Source of the DNA: Clostridiaceae bacterium
GTDB lineage: Bacteria; Bacillota; Clostridia; Saccharofermentanales; Fastidiosipilaceae
Assembly (NCBI GenBank): GCA_012514965.1
Contig: JAAYZH010000233.1
Span: 1 to 12,554 of the forward strand
Length of the DNA: 12,554 nt
Direction of reading: 5' to 3'
Part shown: one piece after another, positions 6,982 through 12,554 of the stretch
Position numbering within the stretch: position 1 is the first letter of the stretch
Layout: every line of letters begins with the position of its first letter
Made by a program: the position numbers and the translations under genes
The notes under the pieces: generated by a model
The model's database searches: none
Seen by the model: only the letters and a program-made list of their open reading frames with translations
Told to the model about the DNA's origin: nothing

Positions 6982-7545
6982 ATGTTAGTAGATCCGCCGA
7001 TTGAGAAATTGTTACCTCGCGTTGAGAATCGTTACACATTGGCGATTACCGTAGCGCGCCGCACCCGTCAGCTGGTTGACGGTGCCCAGCCCCTGGTCGA
7101 TAAGGCCGACAATCCGAACCTCGTCACTCTGGCTTGCAAAGAGCTGGCAGAAGATAAGTATGTCACAGTGCCCGGTGAACTTGAGCCGTTCATCCCGCTG
7201 CGCCCCGAAGTGAGCGCCGCCCTGGCTGATGCTGCCCGTGAAGAAGATGAAGGCGAAGAAGAGCTGACCCTCCATTACACACCGACTGTAGAAGAGCCTG
7301 AGATCATCCCTGCCTCGAAGATCCGCATTATGGATGCCGACGAAGTCTTCTATATGCCTTATGAAGTCGAAAACGAGGAAGAGCCCGTTGAGGATGAAGA
7401 AGAGATCGACGACAAGGACGATGATGTCGTGGCCAAACTAGCCGGTGCAGACGATGATGCAGATGAAATCGTCAGCGATGATGATCTCGAGCACATCGAT
7501 GGATCCATCGATGACTACCCTGAGGAAGAGGACGAAAACTTATGA
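6982..7545 (+). CDS. rpoZ: RNA polymerase omega subunit with a long acidic C-terminal extension
   Basis: A 187-residue protein. Residues 1-63 are a recognisable omega fold: [27 protein letters not shown] (25-31), and a LACKEL helix followed by YVTV (60-63). Omega wraps the C-terminus of beta' and aids core RNA polymerase assembly. Position after remA-gmk agrees with this. Bacterial omega is usually about 65-90 residues; here roughly 100 more follow. Residues 87-187 contain 45 Asp/Glu and only 4 Lys/Arg, with Glu/Asp runs at 132-148, 157-168 and 177-185. One more ordered island lies at about 107-130 ([17 protein letters not shown]). The tail is likely disordered and surface-exposed; acidic tails can mimic nucleic acid or recruit basic partners, but no function is known here. 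ATG 6982 follows AGGAGG (6971-6976). The stop overlaps the glyS start (ATGA). Confidence 0.9.
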   Translation: MLVDPPIEKLLPRVENRYTLAITVARRTRQLVDGAQPLVDKADNPNLVTLACKELAEDKYVTVPGELEPFIPLRPEVSAALADAAREEDEGEEELTLHYTPTVEEPEIIPASKIRIMDADEVFYMPYEVENEEEPVEDEEEIDDKDDDVVAKLAGADDDADEIVSDDDLEHIDGSIDDYPEEEDENL

Positions 7546-8954
7546 TGGAACAAGGTGCAATGGAGCGATTGGTCGCCTTGGCCAAAACACGCGGCTTCGT
7601 TTACCCCGGATCTGATATCTACGGCGGCCTCGCCAATTCCTGGGATTACGGTCCCCTGGGTGTCCTGCTGAAGAACAACGTCAAAGCAGCCTGGTGGCAG
7701 AAATTCGTGCAAGAGAGCACGCTGAATGTCGGGATCGATTCCGCCATACTCATGAATCCTCAGGTCTGGGTCGCCTCCGGTCATGTGGGCGGATTCAACG
7801 ACCCCTTGATCGACTGCCGCGCCTGTAAGACCCGCTTCCGCGCGGACCAGATGATCGAAGGCTGGTGGAAGACCCCCGCCGGCGAGCCAGCGGCCGCTGC
7901 CGAGGACAGACCTGTCCTCGATGGCCTCAGCAATGAAGAGCTCGTGACGTATGTGCGTTCGAATACGATTCCCTGCCCGGAATGCGGTGCTCACGACTTT
8001 ACCGATGTGCGTAAATTCAACTTGATGTTCAAGACCTTTCTCGGAGTGACCGAAGAGAGCAAAGTCGAGATTTTCCTGCGTCCGGAAACGGCCCAGGGTA
8101 TTTTCGTGAATTTCGCCAATGTTCAGCGCAGCTCGCGCAAGAAAATCCCTTTCGGCATTGCCCAGATCGGCAAATCCTTCCGCAACGAAATCACGCCGGG
8201 CAACTTCATCTTCCGTACCCGCGAATTCGAGCAGATGGAGCTGGAATTCTTCTGTGAACCCGGTACAGATCTTGAATGGTTCGACTACTGGAAGAACTTC
8301 TGCTACAACTGGCTGACCAGCCTCGGAATTCCCGAAGATGCATTGCGTATGCGTGATCATGATGCGAAAGAACTGTCATTTTACTCGCGTGCCACGACCG
8401 ATATCGAATTCCTCTTCCCCTTTGGCTGGGGCGAGCTCTGGGGTATCGCGGATCGCACGGACTACGATCTTAAACAGCACATGGAACACGCGCGCCAGGA
8501 CCTGAGCTACTTCGATCCCGCGACGAACGAGAAGTATGTGCCTTATGTAGTCGAGCCCTCACTGGGCGCGGATCGCGTGCTCTTGGCCTTCCTCAGCGCT
8601 GCTTACGACGAAGAACAACTGGAGGGCGGAGATTCTCGCACAGTGCTGCGTTTCCACCCTGCTTTGGCCCCGATCAAGATCGGTGTCTTGCCACTCTCGG
8701 CCAAACTCACCGAGCGGGCTGAGGCGCTATACACTCGTCTGGCCAAACGCTGGTCCTGCGAGCTCGATGTCAGACAGAGCATCGGCAAGCGCTATCGCCG
8801 CCAGGACGAGATCGGCACTCCCTACTGTGTCACGTACGACTTTGACTCCGAACAGGACGATTGCGTCACCGTTCGCGAACGCGACAGCATGGAGCAGGTC
8901 CGCATACCGCTTGATGAGCTGGAAGACTGGTTCGCAGACAAGTTCAGCTTCTAA
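7542..8954 (+). CDS. glyS: Glycyl-tRNA synthetase, dimeric (alpha2) type
   Basis: A 470-residue class II aminoacyl-tRNA synthetase that charges tRNA-Gly. The N-terminus has the family sequence [16 protein letters not shown] (14-29) and WDYGPLG (34-40). A zinc-binding insertion follows, with C92xxC95 and C145xxC148. The [11 protein letters not shown] segment (181-191) and motif 2 (FRNEI, 213-217, then [10 protein letters not shown], 224-233) come next. Motif 3 is EPSLGADR (338-345), and the HGTP anticodon-binding domain covers about 376-470 (IKIGVLPL onward). It is the eukaryote/archaea-like single-chain form used by many Firmicutes, not the alpha2beta2 GlyQS enzyme. The first ATG (7542) overlaps the rpoZ stop as ATGATG, implying coupling; ATG 7545 is an equal alternative, and 7560 is possible but less well placed. 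A strong terminator closes the unit. Confidence 0.96.
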   Translation: MMEQGAMERLVALAKTRGFVYPGSDIYGGLANSWDYGPLGVLLKNNVKAAWWQKFVQESTLNVGIDSAILMNPQVWVASGHVGGFNDPLIDCRACKTRFRADQMIEGWWKTPAGEPAAAAEDRPVLDGLSNEELVTYVRSNTIPCPECGAHDFTDVRKFNLMFKTFLGVTEESKVEIFLRPETAQGIFVNFANVQRSSRKKIPFGIAQIGKSFRNEITPGNFIFRTREFEQMELEFFCEPGTDLEWFDYWKNFCYNWLTSLGIPEDALRMRDHDAKELSFYSRATTDIEFLFPFGWGELWGIADRTDYDLKQHMEHARQDLSYFDPATNEKYVPYVVEPSLGADRVLLAFLSAAYDEEQLEGGDSRTVLRFHPALAPIKIGVLPLSAKLTERAEALYTRLAKRWSCELDVRQSIGKRYRRQDEIGTPYCVTYDFDSEQDDCVTVRERDSMEQVRIPLDELEDWFADKFSF

Positions 8955-8981
8955 TTCCATATCCGTAATCGATTATCTGTG

Positions 8982-9015
8982 AGGAGGCTGTCTCATTTTG
9001 GGACAGCCTCCTTTT
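8982..9015 (+). terminator. Strong intrinsic terminator after glyS
   Basis: AGGAGGCTGTC (8982-8992) pairs with GACAGCCTCCT (9002-9012), extended inward by T-G and C-G pairs around an ATTTT loop. T9012-T9015 form the T-run. It lies 27 bases after the glyS stop. Confidence 0.9.
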
Positions 9016-9070
9016 GAGTTCGCCCAGCCTGGGCACAATCCAAAGGCAGTCAGATGACAAACCCCTGGTC

Positions 9071-9337
9071 GGACAGACAGAAATCACACGTGAGGCATGG
9101 TATTTCGTCAATTTTGTCCGCCGTTCATCTCGGATCTGGACAAAAATTGCGAAAGTGTGTGCTCGCGGCTTGGAATATTGGCAATTTTGTCCACCGCACC
9201 CTCGGATCTGGACAAAAATTGCGAAAGTGTGTGCTCGGGGCTTGGAATAACGAAAATTTTGTCCACCCCACCCCCGGATCGTGGCAAATAACCGAGTTGT
9301 GTGTGCCTTCCGCTTTGATTACTCCGATATTTGCCCC
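9071..9337. repeat. Array of four inverted-repeat (hairpin) elements, about 72-bp period
   Basis: The two central elements (9138-9192 and 9210-9264) are nearly identical. Each has a left arm GGACAAAAATTGC, a loop containing GTGTGTGCTCG and GGCTTGGAATA, and a right arm that is the complement of the left (GCAATTTTGTCC in the first). A degenerate element precedes them (9071-9119). Another follows (9281-9337), with the different arms GGCAAATA-ACCG and CCG-ATATTTGCC that still pair with each other, and a loop keeping GTGTGTGCC. Spacers of 16-18 bases sharing CCG...CGGATC separate the elements. Central copies start 72 bases apart (9138 and 9210). Because arms face each other across both loop and spacer, alternative folds are possible. 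Not CRISPR: the intervals between arms are repeats themselves. Confidence 0.9.
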
Positions 9338-9405
9338 ATAACCTCAAATCAGAGTTCAAATCCGTTTGTTTGAAGGTTCTCCATCCTGCAGCAAGGAGAA
9401 TCAGA

Positions 9406-9437
9406 AAGGGGCTGCCCTATTTTTGAAACAACCCCTT
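9406..9437. terminator. Degenerate terminator-like hairpin
   Basis: AAGGGG (9406-9411) pairs with CCCCTT (9432-9437), and TG/CA pairs inward after one mismatch. The loop is CCCTATTTTTGAAA-like. It resembles the glyS terminator in sequence (GGCTG...CTATTTT...ACA.CC). An AT-rich stretch follows on the plus strand. It could act weakly on either strand. Confidence 0.4.
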
Positions 9438-9450
9438 AATTTATTTGGTT

Positions 9451-9470
9451 GAGGAAGGTAATACTTCCTC
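9451..9470. other. 7-bp perfect hairpin
   Basis: GAGGAAG (9451-9457) and CTTCCTC (9464-9470) flank a six-base loop. There is no T-run on either strand, so it is not a standard intrinsic terminator. It lies between the terminator-like hairpin and the C-rich repeats. Confidence 0.4.
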
Positions 9471-9528
9471 GAATTCTCTTACCCCGCGCTGTATGCCCCG
9501 GCTGTCCCGCATTCGCCGACCGCGCGCG

Positions 9529-9710
9529 TCCGCCCCAGCCGACCCCGGCGGCCCTAACTCCGGCTACCCTGGTCCGCCCTGGCCGCCCCGGATTCGTCGG
9601 CCCTATACTGTCCACAGCGGTCCGCCCCAGCCGCCCCCGGCGGCCCTAACTCCGGCTACCCTGGTCTGCCCCAGCCGACCCCGGCGGCCCTGGTCCGCCC
9701 CAGCCGCCCA
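9529..9710. repeat. C-rich direct repeats (G-rich on minus strand), 92-bp higher-order duplication
   Basis: A 27-base unit beginning TCCGCCCCAGCCG and ending GGCGGCCCT occurs at 9529, 9621 and 9665 with few differences. Degenerate or partial copies start at 9573 and 9694. Starts are spaced 44, 48, 44 and 29 bases, and CTAACTCCGGCTACCCTGGT recurs 92 bases apart after the 9529 and 9621 copies. None of the offsets except 48 is a multiple of three, so the array would not encode a constant peptide repeat. On the minus strand, closely spaced GGG and GGGG runs could form G-quadruplexes. It lies directly downstream of the leftward membrane protein gene. Confidence 0.8.
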
Positions 9711-9764
9711 CTTCGGCCCCGAATTCACTGACCCCGCGCAGCCCGCCCTGAGCATCTTCTGGAC

Positions 9765-10394
9765 TCAGTGCCTCCTGCGGCCCCCGCCGCGACGCTGTAC
9801 ATAGATTCCAACGGCGGCCAGCAAGCCGATCGCCAGCAGGACGATGAGGTCATCTGTGAAACTCAGGTCAAGGGTCTGTACTCGCCGTAATAGGTCGCCG
9901 GGTTGCGACTTATACACGATCGAAACAATGCTGTCGGCTGTAAGCATAGCGCCGGTGATGGCCGTTGCTGTGATTGTAAAAGATTCTTCCACAAACACCG
10001 CGACCAGTCCGATAGCTACGGCGATCACGATGGAGAAGTAGGAAGGCGACTCCGGCCAAAAAATCGCCAGGAGATAATTTGCGAGATAGAGACCGCCGAT
10101 CAAGCCGCCGAAGAAGAAGCAGGCCTTGTAAGCGAGGGCCAAAAGAAACGATCCAGCTAAGGCCAGCAAGGCAATAACGATCCAGCTTAGAGGTTCGCTG
10201 AGCTCTGCGAGCTCAACTACGCGCAAACCTACATAAGCGCCGCCAGCGAGACCCGTCATTCCCAGCCAGAGCCGGATGACCGTTTTACCAAAAAACATTA
10301 GTACGACGCCCAGCACAATTGTGCCGATCAGCCAGGCTTCCGGAGGGATATTTATGGAATCCAGGGAAGGCAAGTCTTCTAAAAAGTCAATCAT
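9765..10394 (-). CDS. Seven-helix membrane protein, probably TMEM198/TM7S3-like (DUF4203)
   Basis: A 209-residue hydrophobic protein read leftward. The start at 10394 (M-I-D-F-L) is chosen because GAGGAG stands nine bases upstream; a longer frame reaching 10487 lacks such a site and begins with a non-conserved leader. About seven membrane segments are seen, at residues 18-36, 40-58, 70-89, 91-112, 118-135, 138-161 and 182-199. Small-residue-rich helices include GMTGLAGGAYVGL and GGLIGGLYLANYLL, with repeated GG...Y patterns as in DUF4203 proteins. Family assignment is by overall pattern and is tentative; no catalytic or transport motif is visible. The C-terminus is GGGRRRH. A G5 tract just before the stop could allow a -1 shift into a longer Gly/Pro-rich frame. 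It shares its upstream region with the divergent zinc-ribbon gene. Confidence 0.8.
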   Translation of the reverse strand: MIDFLEDLPSLDSINIPPEAWLIGTIVLGVVLMFFGKTVIRLWLGMTGLAGGAYVGLRVVELAELSEPLSWIVIALLALAGSFLLALAYKACFFFGGLIGGLYLANYLLAIFWPESPSYFSIVIAVAIGLVAVFVEESFTITATAITGAMLTADSIVSIVYKSQPGDLLRRVQTLDLSFTDDLIVLLAIGLLAAVGIYVQRRGGGRRRH

Positions 10395-10466
10395 ATTGGT
10401 AAACTCCTCTATAATAAAAAAGAACATGTAGCGTCTAGCCAATGCCTGCAACGATTCAGTCCTGAT

Positions 10467-10475
10467 ATTATAACA
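10467..10475 (-). promoter_or_regulatory. Extended -10 promoter for the leftward membrane protein gene
   Basis: Read on the minus strand this is TGTTATAAT, a perfect TATAAT with a TGn extension. It lies 73 bases upstream of the chosen start codon. No good -35 is apparent. Confidence 0.5.
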
Positions 10476-10493
10476 AAGCCGCGGCAAATACGT

Positions 10494-10499
10494 TATAAT
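10494..10499 (+). promoter_or_regulatory. Candidate -10 box for the rightward zinc-ribbon operon
   Basis: TATAAT at 10494-10499, 57 bases before the start of the rightward gene. The -35 region is weak. It lies only 19 bases from the opposing TATAAT at 10467-10472, so the two promoters overlap and would probably compete or be co-regulated. Confidence 0.4.
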
Positions 10500-10555
10500 T
10501 ACACGTAATTAAGAGACAAGGGCACACTTGGCACGATAAGATTCGGAGGGCAAGG

Positions 10556-11140
10556 ATGCGCAGGCACATCAGAATGACGCAAACCTCCACAGGAGTGAAT
10601 CCTGCTGAGTCCGCCCCGGCGGGAATGCTTGTCCCTGATATCGCCCGCGAAGACCTGGTGGAGCAGCTGCTGCTTGAGTACAGGGATGCACCTAATCCTG
10701 ACAAGATGCAGTACATCTTTGAGTCCGGGCCGGAATCTTGGCGGTGCGCCTGCGGAAGCCGGAATGCTGATGATGAGAACTTCTGCGGCTACTGTGGTGT
10801 TTCGCGGATCTGGCTGGAAGAACACACTTCGGCAAACTACCTGACTGCAGCGATTAGTGCGCGTAAAGGAGCTGCTGCGGTGAACTGGCGCACGGCACAG
10901 CAAGAGCCAGTCGAAGTTCAGACAGCGTTACATGACCCCGCGCCGTCAGGTGCAGCTAAGGCCGAATCTTCGAAGGCTGCTACGCATCTGGCAGGTTATG
11001 CAGACAGCCGTCTCATGAAGCTGCTGCACTATACTGGCACCTATGGTACCTGGAAACGCCGCCTGATCGCTGTGTTTCTAGTTGTTTTGATTTTAGCCCT
11101 GCTGGCTGTACTGTTTGTTTGGCTGGCAGATAATTTTTGA
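10556..11140 (+). CDS. Zinc-ribbon protein with C-terminal transmembrane helix, function unknown
   Basis: A 194-residue protein of unknown function. Residues about 29-60 form a predicted helical segment (REDLVEQLLLEYRD). It is followed by a compact zinc ribbon with C64xC66 and C77xxC80 in the pattern WRCxCGxxN...FCxxCG, a layout common in bacterial zinc ribbons and similar to RanBP-type fingers. A low-complexity Ala/Ser/Glu-rich linker (about 105-147) leads to a single membrane helix (168-190) preceded by WKRRL, and only a few residues after it. With no signal peptide and basic residues before the helix, the zinc ribbon is expected in the cytosol as a tail-anchored protein. ATG 10556 follows CGGAGGG (10544-10550); ATG 10574 is an alternative. 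The next gene starts 26 bases on and also has a zinc ribbon and one helix, so the two likely share an operon and perhaps a complex. Confidence 0.85.
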   Translation: MRRHIRMTQTSTGVNPAESAPAGMLVPDIAREDLVEQLLLEYRDAPNPDKMQYIFESGPESWRCACGSRNADDENFCGYCGVSRIWLEEHTSANYLTAAISARKGAAAVNWRTAQQEPVEVQTALHDPAPSGAAKAESSKAATHLAGYADSRLMKLLHYTGTYGTWKRRLIAVFLVVLILALLAVLFVWLADNF

Positions 11141-11166
11141 TAGAGCAGATAAACTGAGGATCATAC

Positions 11167-12554
11167 ATGAAATGCAGGAATTGTAATCGAGATTTTGCGG
11201 ACAAGCTGAACTACTGTCCATACTGTGGTACGTCGTCACGCGCTGTTTCTACGGATGGGGCAGACGCGGAGCAAACGTACGGACGGCGACCTTCGGTAGA
11301 GCCTGCAGGCGAGGCGCCGACCGGGAGCGTTCGGCGGGTTAAGCTGAATCTGCCGCAGGAGCTTCTCGAGCCGGAGGCATCTCCGCCAGTTCCGACAGCC
11401 TCGAAATCTCTGGCAGTTCCGACAGCCTCGAAATCTCCGGCAGCACCGGCATCTCCGCCAGTTCCGACAGCCTCGACCGCACCGACCGCTCCGATAGTGC
11501 CGGAAACGCGCAATTTTTCTGTCGGTCGAGTTGGACTGCCAGTGGAGTCAGCTGAAGATGGTCCGACGCCGACCACGCCATCGCGCCCCGCAGCCAAGCC
11601 GGTTGCGCAGCCGCCGAATTCGCGTGAGACTGAGGCAAGAGTCACGCCCGTCAAGCCCATCTCTGCTCCCCCTTCTCAAGTGCCTGATTTGGCGAAAGAA
11701 ACGGTGATTACTCCGAATCACGTCGATGCGGGCGAGGTCGAGCAGCCTTCTGTGAAGGAAGAGACGAAGCTATTTTCTCAGGAAGAGATGCGCCGCGTCA
11801 GTGAGGCTGAACAAGACCGAGTGGCTCCAGGTGCAACGGACCGTGAGGCTGATGTATCCAGTGTTGAGACCGCCGTGGAGTCTGAAACAGAGCCAGCTGC
11901 TGACGCAGAGGAGAGAGAGAGCGCAGGTCAAGCTATCGCGAGACTTCTCGGCCGGGCCAAAGCTGCCATACTCATTTTCTTGGCTGCGGCAGCGATATTT
12001 TTTCGCAAGCTAGGCGCGAAGATTGCCAGCGGAAGCAAAACTGCGGTGAAAGGTACAGCCTCCTTTGCCCGCCATGCCGCAAGCAAAACCGCTACAGGCG
12101 CCTCCGTTATCAAGACCAAGGCAGGGGACAGTGTTCAGCTGCTTCGCGACAAACAGGCAAAGCACAAAGAGACGAAAGCTCGTTTAGCCGAACAAGCAAG
12201 GGAACAGAAGGAACGCGAGAATCTGAGGCTGCTGCAGGAAGAGGCTGAACGCACGCGACACGAACTGCCGAGAGCGGATTCCTACAGCAGTGATTTCATC
12301 CCGGCGGGGGAGTACTTCGAGCAAAGCGACAGCGACCTTGACGGTGTCCCTCATTTTGACGATTACAGCGAGGTCGGTGCTGCAGAGGAAGATGCGCCAT
12401 ACTACGAGGAGAATTACCAGGCAGTCGCAGAGCCTCCGCTGGCAAATGACAATCGTTATACAAGCTTCGTGGAAGAAGCAGATGATCGCGAAGCTCCTGA
12501 AGCCTATGATTACCGCGGCCCCAGACGCGTATCGCACGCAGCTTCGGCTGAGGC
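11167..12554 (+). CDS. Large zinc-ribbon membrane protein with low-complexity linker and acidic C-terminal region (3' end outside window)
   Basis: The frame stays open from ATG 11167 to the window end (462 codons plus two bases). GAGGA (11156-11160) lies six bases before the start. Order of parts: N-terminal zinc ribbon C3xxC6...C17xxC20; a Pro/Thr/Ala/Ser-rich linker (about 60-205) with short repeats VPTASKS; a Glu-rich stretch (about 200-255); one membrane helix (about 265-280, AILIFLAAAAIFF); an Ala/Lys/Ser-rich segment; a charged coiled-coil-like helix (about 322-364, KQAKHKETKARL, REQKEREN, LLQEEAERTR); then an Asp/Glu/Tyr-rich disordered region. There is no signal peptide. The zinc ribbon is probably cytosolic; the side of the C-terminal part is uncertain. 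No enzyme domain is seen in this part. It probably forms an operon with the zinc-ribbon gene 26 bases upstream. Function is not recognised. Confidence 0.87.
   Translation, partial: MKCRNCNRDFADKLNYCPYCGTSSRAVSTDGADAEQTYGRRPSVEPAGEAPTGSVRRVKLNLPQELLEPEASPPVPTASKSLAVPTASKSPAAPASPPVPTASTAPTAPIVPETRNFSVGRVGLPVESAEDGPTPTTPSRPAAKPVAQPPNSRETEARVTPVKPISAPPSQVPDLAKETVITPNHVDAGEVEQPSVKEETKLFSQEEMRRVSEAEQDRVAPGATDREADVSSVETAVESETEPAADAEERESAGQAIARLLGRAKAAILIFLAAAAIFFRKLGAKIASGSKTAVKGTASFARHAASKTATGASVIKTKAGDSVQLLRDKQAKHKETKARLAEQAREQKERENLRLLQEEAERTRHELPRADSYSSDFIPAGEYFEQSDSDLDGVPHFDDYSEVGAAEEDAPYYEENYQAVAEPPLANDNRYTSFVEEADDREAPEAYDYRGPRRVSHAASAE
11383..11478 (+). repeat. In-frame 27-bp tandem repeats coding a Pro/Thr/Ser linker
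   Basis: Units at 11383-11409 and 11410-11436 are almost identical (27 bp, PPVPTASKS and LAVPTASKS). A shortened 18-bp unit (11437-11454) and a fourth copy (11455-11478) follow. All lengths are multiples of three, so the reading frame is kept. This suggests a flexible spacer that can change length by slippage. Confidence 0.8.

Larger units (their letters stand above)
9013..9764. other. 750-bp gene-free stretch with two repeat structures
   Basis: No credible gene is seen between the glyS terminator and the leftward membrane protein gene. The stretch holds the hairpin array (9071-9337), an imperfect hairpin with AACCTCAAA and TTTGAAGGTT arms (9340-9378), a degenerate terminator-like hairpin (9406-9437), a 7-bp hairpin (9451-9470) and the C-rich repeat array (9529-9710). 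A small GCCCAG-C-CTGGGC palindrome is at 9021-9033. Open frames here cross repeat units in changing phase and are not supported as genes. Confidence 0.7.

Noticed and set aside
7515..8360. Minus-strand open frame (281 codons) opposite glyS
   Set aside because: It mirrors the highly conserved synthetase frame, has no ribosome site or recognisable domain, and overlaps rpoZ as well.
9109..9280. CRISPR-like direct repeats
   Set aside because: The intervals between conserved arms are themselves repeats rather than unique spacers, there are too few units, and no cas gene is near.
9014..9359. Small open frames through the hairpin array, with a repeated Trp-Thr-Lys-Ile-Ala-Lys-Val-type peptide
   Set aside because: The repetition comes from near-identical DNA units. 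Spacing between copies varies and the paired arms explain the conservation, while the frames lack ribosome sites and known domains.
9355..9363. TTCAAATCC resembling a tRNA T-loop (possible attachment-site remnant)
   Set aside because: The flanking bases do not form a five-pair T stem, there is no acceptor stem or anticodon arm, and no integrase is present.
9445..9804. Pro-rich plus-strand open frame of about 119 codons
   Set aside because: It is a by-product of C-rich DNA, repeat offsets change the reading phase, it starts inside a hairpin and it overlaps the 3' end of the leftward membrane gene.
11211..11660. Minus-strand Gly/Ala/Val-rich open frame opposite the large zinc-ribbon gene
   Set aside because: It is the antisense of the in-frame Pro/Thr/Ser repeats of the plus-strand gene and has no independent support.

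Overview
The window looks like a chromosomal segment of a low-to-mid GC Gram-positive anaerobe, most likely class Clostridia (Bacillota). The reasons are the remA-gmk-rpoZ gene order known from Bacillus and Clostridia, a YclQ-type siderophore lipoprotein, strong GGAGG ribosome binding sites, TTG start usage, extended -10 promoters and compact hairpin terminators. The genus cannot be fixed from the sequence alone. No phage, transposase, CRISPR or tRNA gene is visible.

Layout. (1) 1-1091: the end of an ABC-transporter ATPase and a siderophore-binding lipoprotein (iron uptake). (2) 1175-2500: two singly transcribed genes, an SRAP/HMCES-type abasic-site DNA-crosslinking protein and a KDPG/KHG aldolase, the latter followed by a terminator. 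(3) 2704-8954: a long co-directional block. A SEDS glycan polymerase fused to an FHA domain overlaps its partner penicillin-binding transpeptidase by four bases. Then come remA, gmk, an rpoZ with a very long acidic tail, and glycyl-tRNA synthetase, which overlaps rpoZ by four bases. The block ends in a strong terminator and joins cell-wall elongation, nucleotide supply, RNA polymerase assembly and translation. (4) 9013-9764: a 750-bp gene-free stretch with two unrelated repeat structures. The first is an array of four hairpin elements in which the outer copies have different arms that still pair. The second is a C-rich array whose spacings are not multiples of three. (5) 9765-12554: a divergent pair of transcription units, with a seven-helix membrane protein leftward and two zinc-ribbon plus single-helix membrane proteins rightward. 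The last gene runs off the window end.

The most unusual points are the hairpin array at 9071-9337, the roughly 100-residue acidic extension on the RNA polymerase omega subunit, the FHA-SEDS fusion whose FHA domain lacks the usual phosphothreonine-contacting Ser, and the uncharacterised zinc-ribbon membrane protein operon at the right end.
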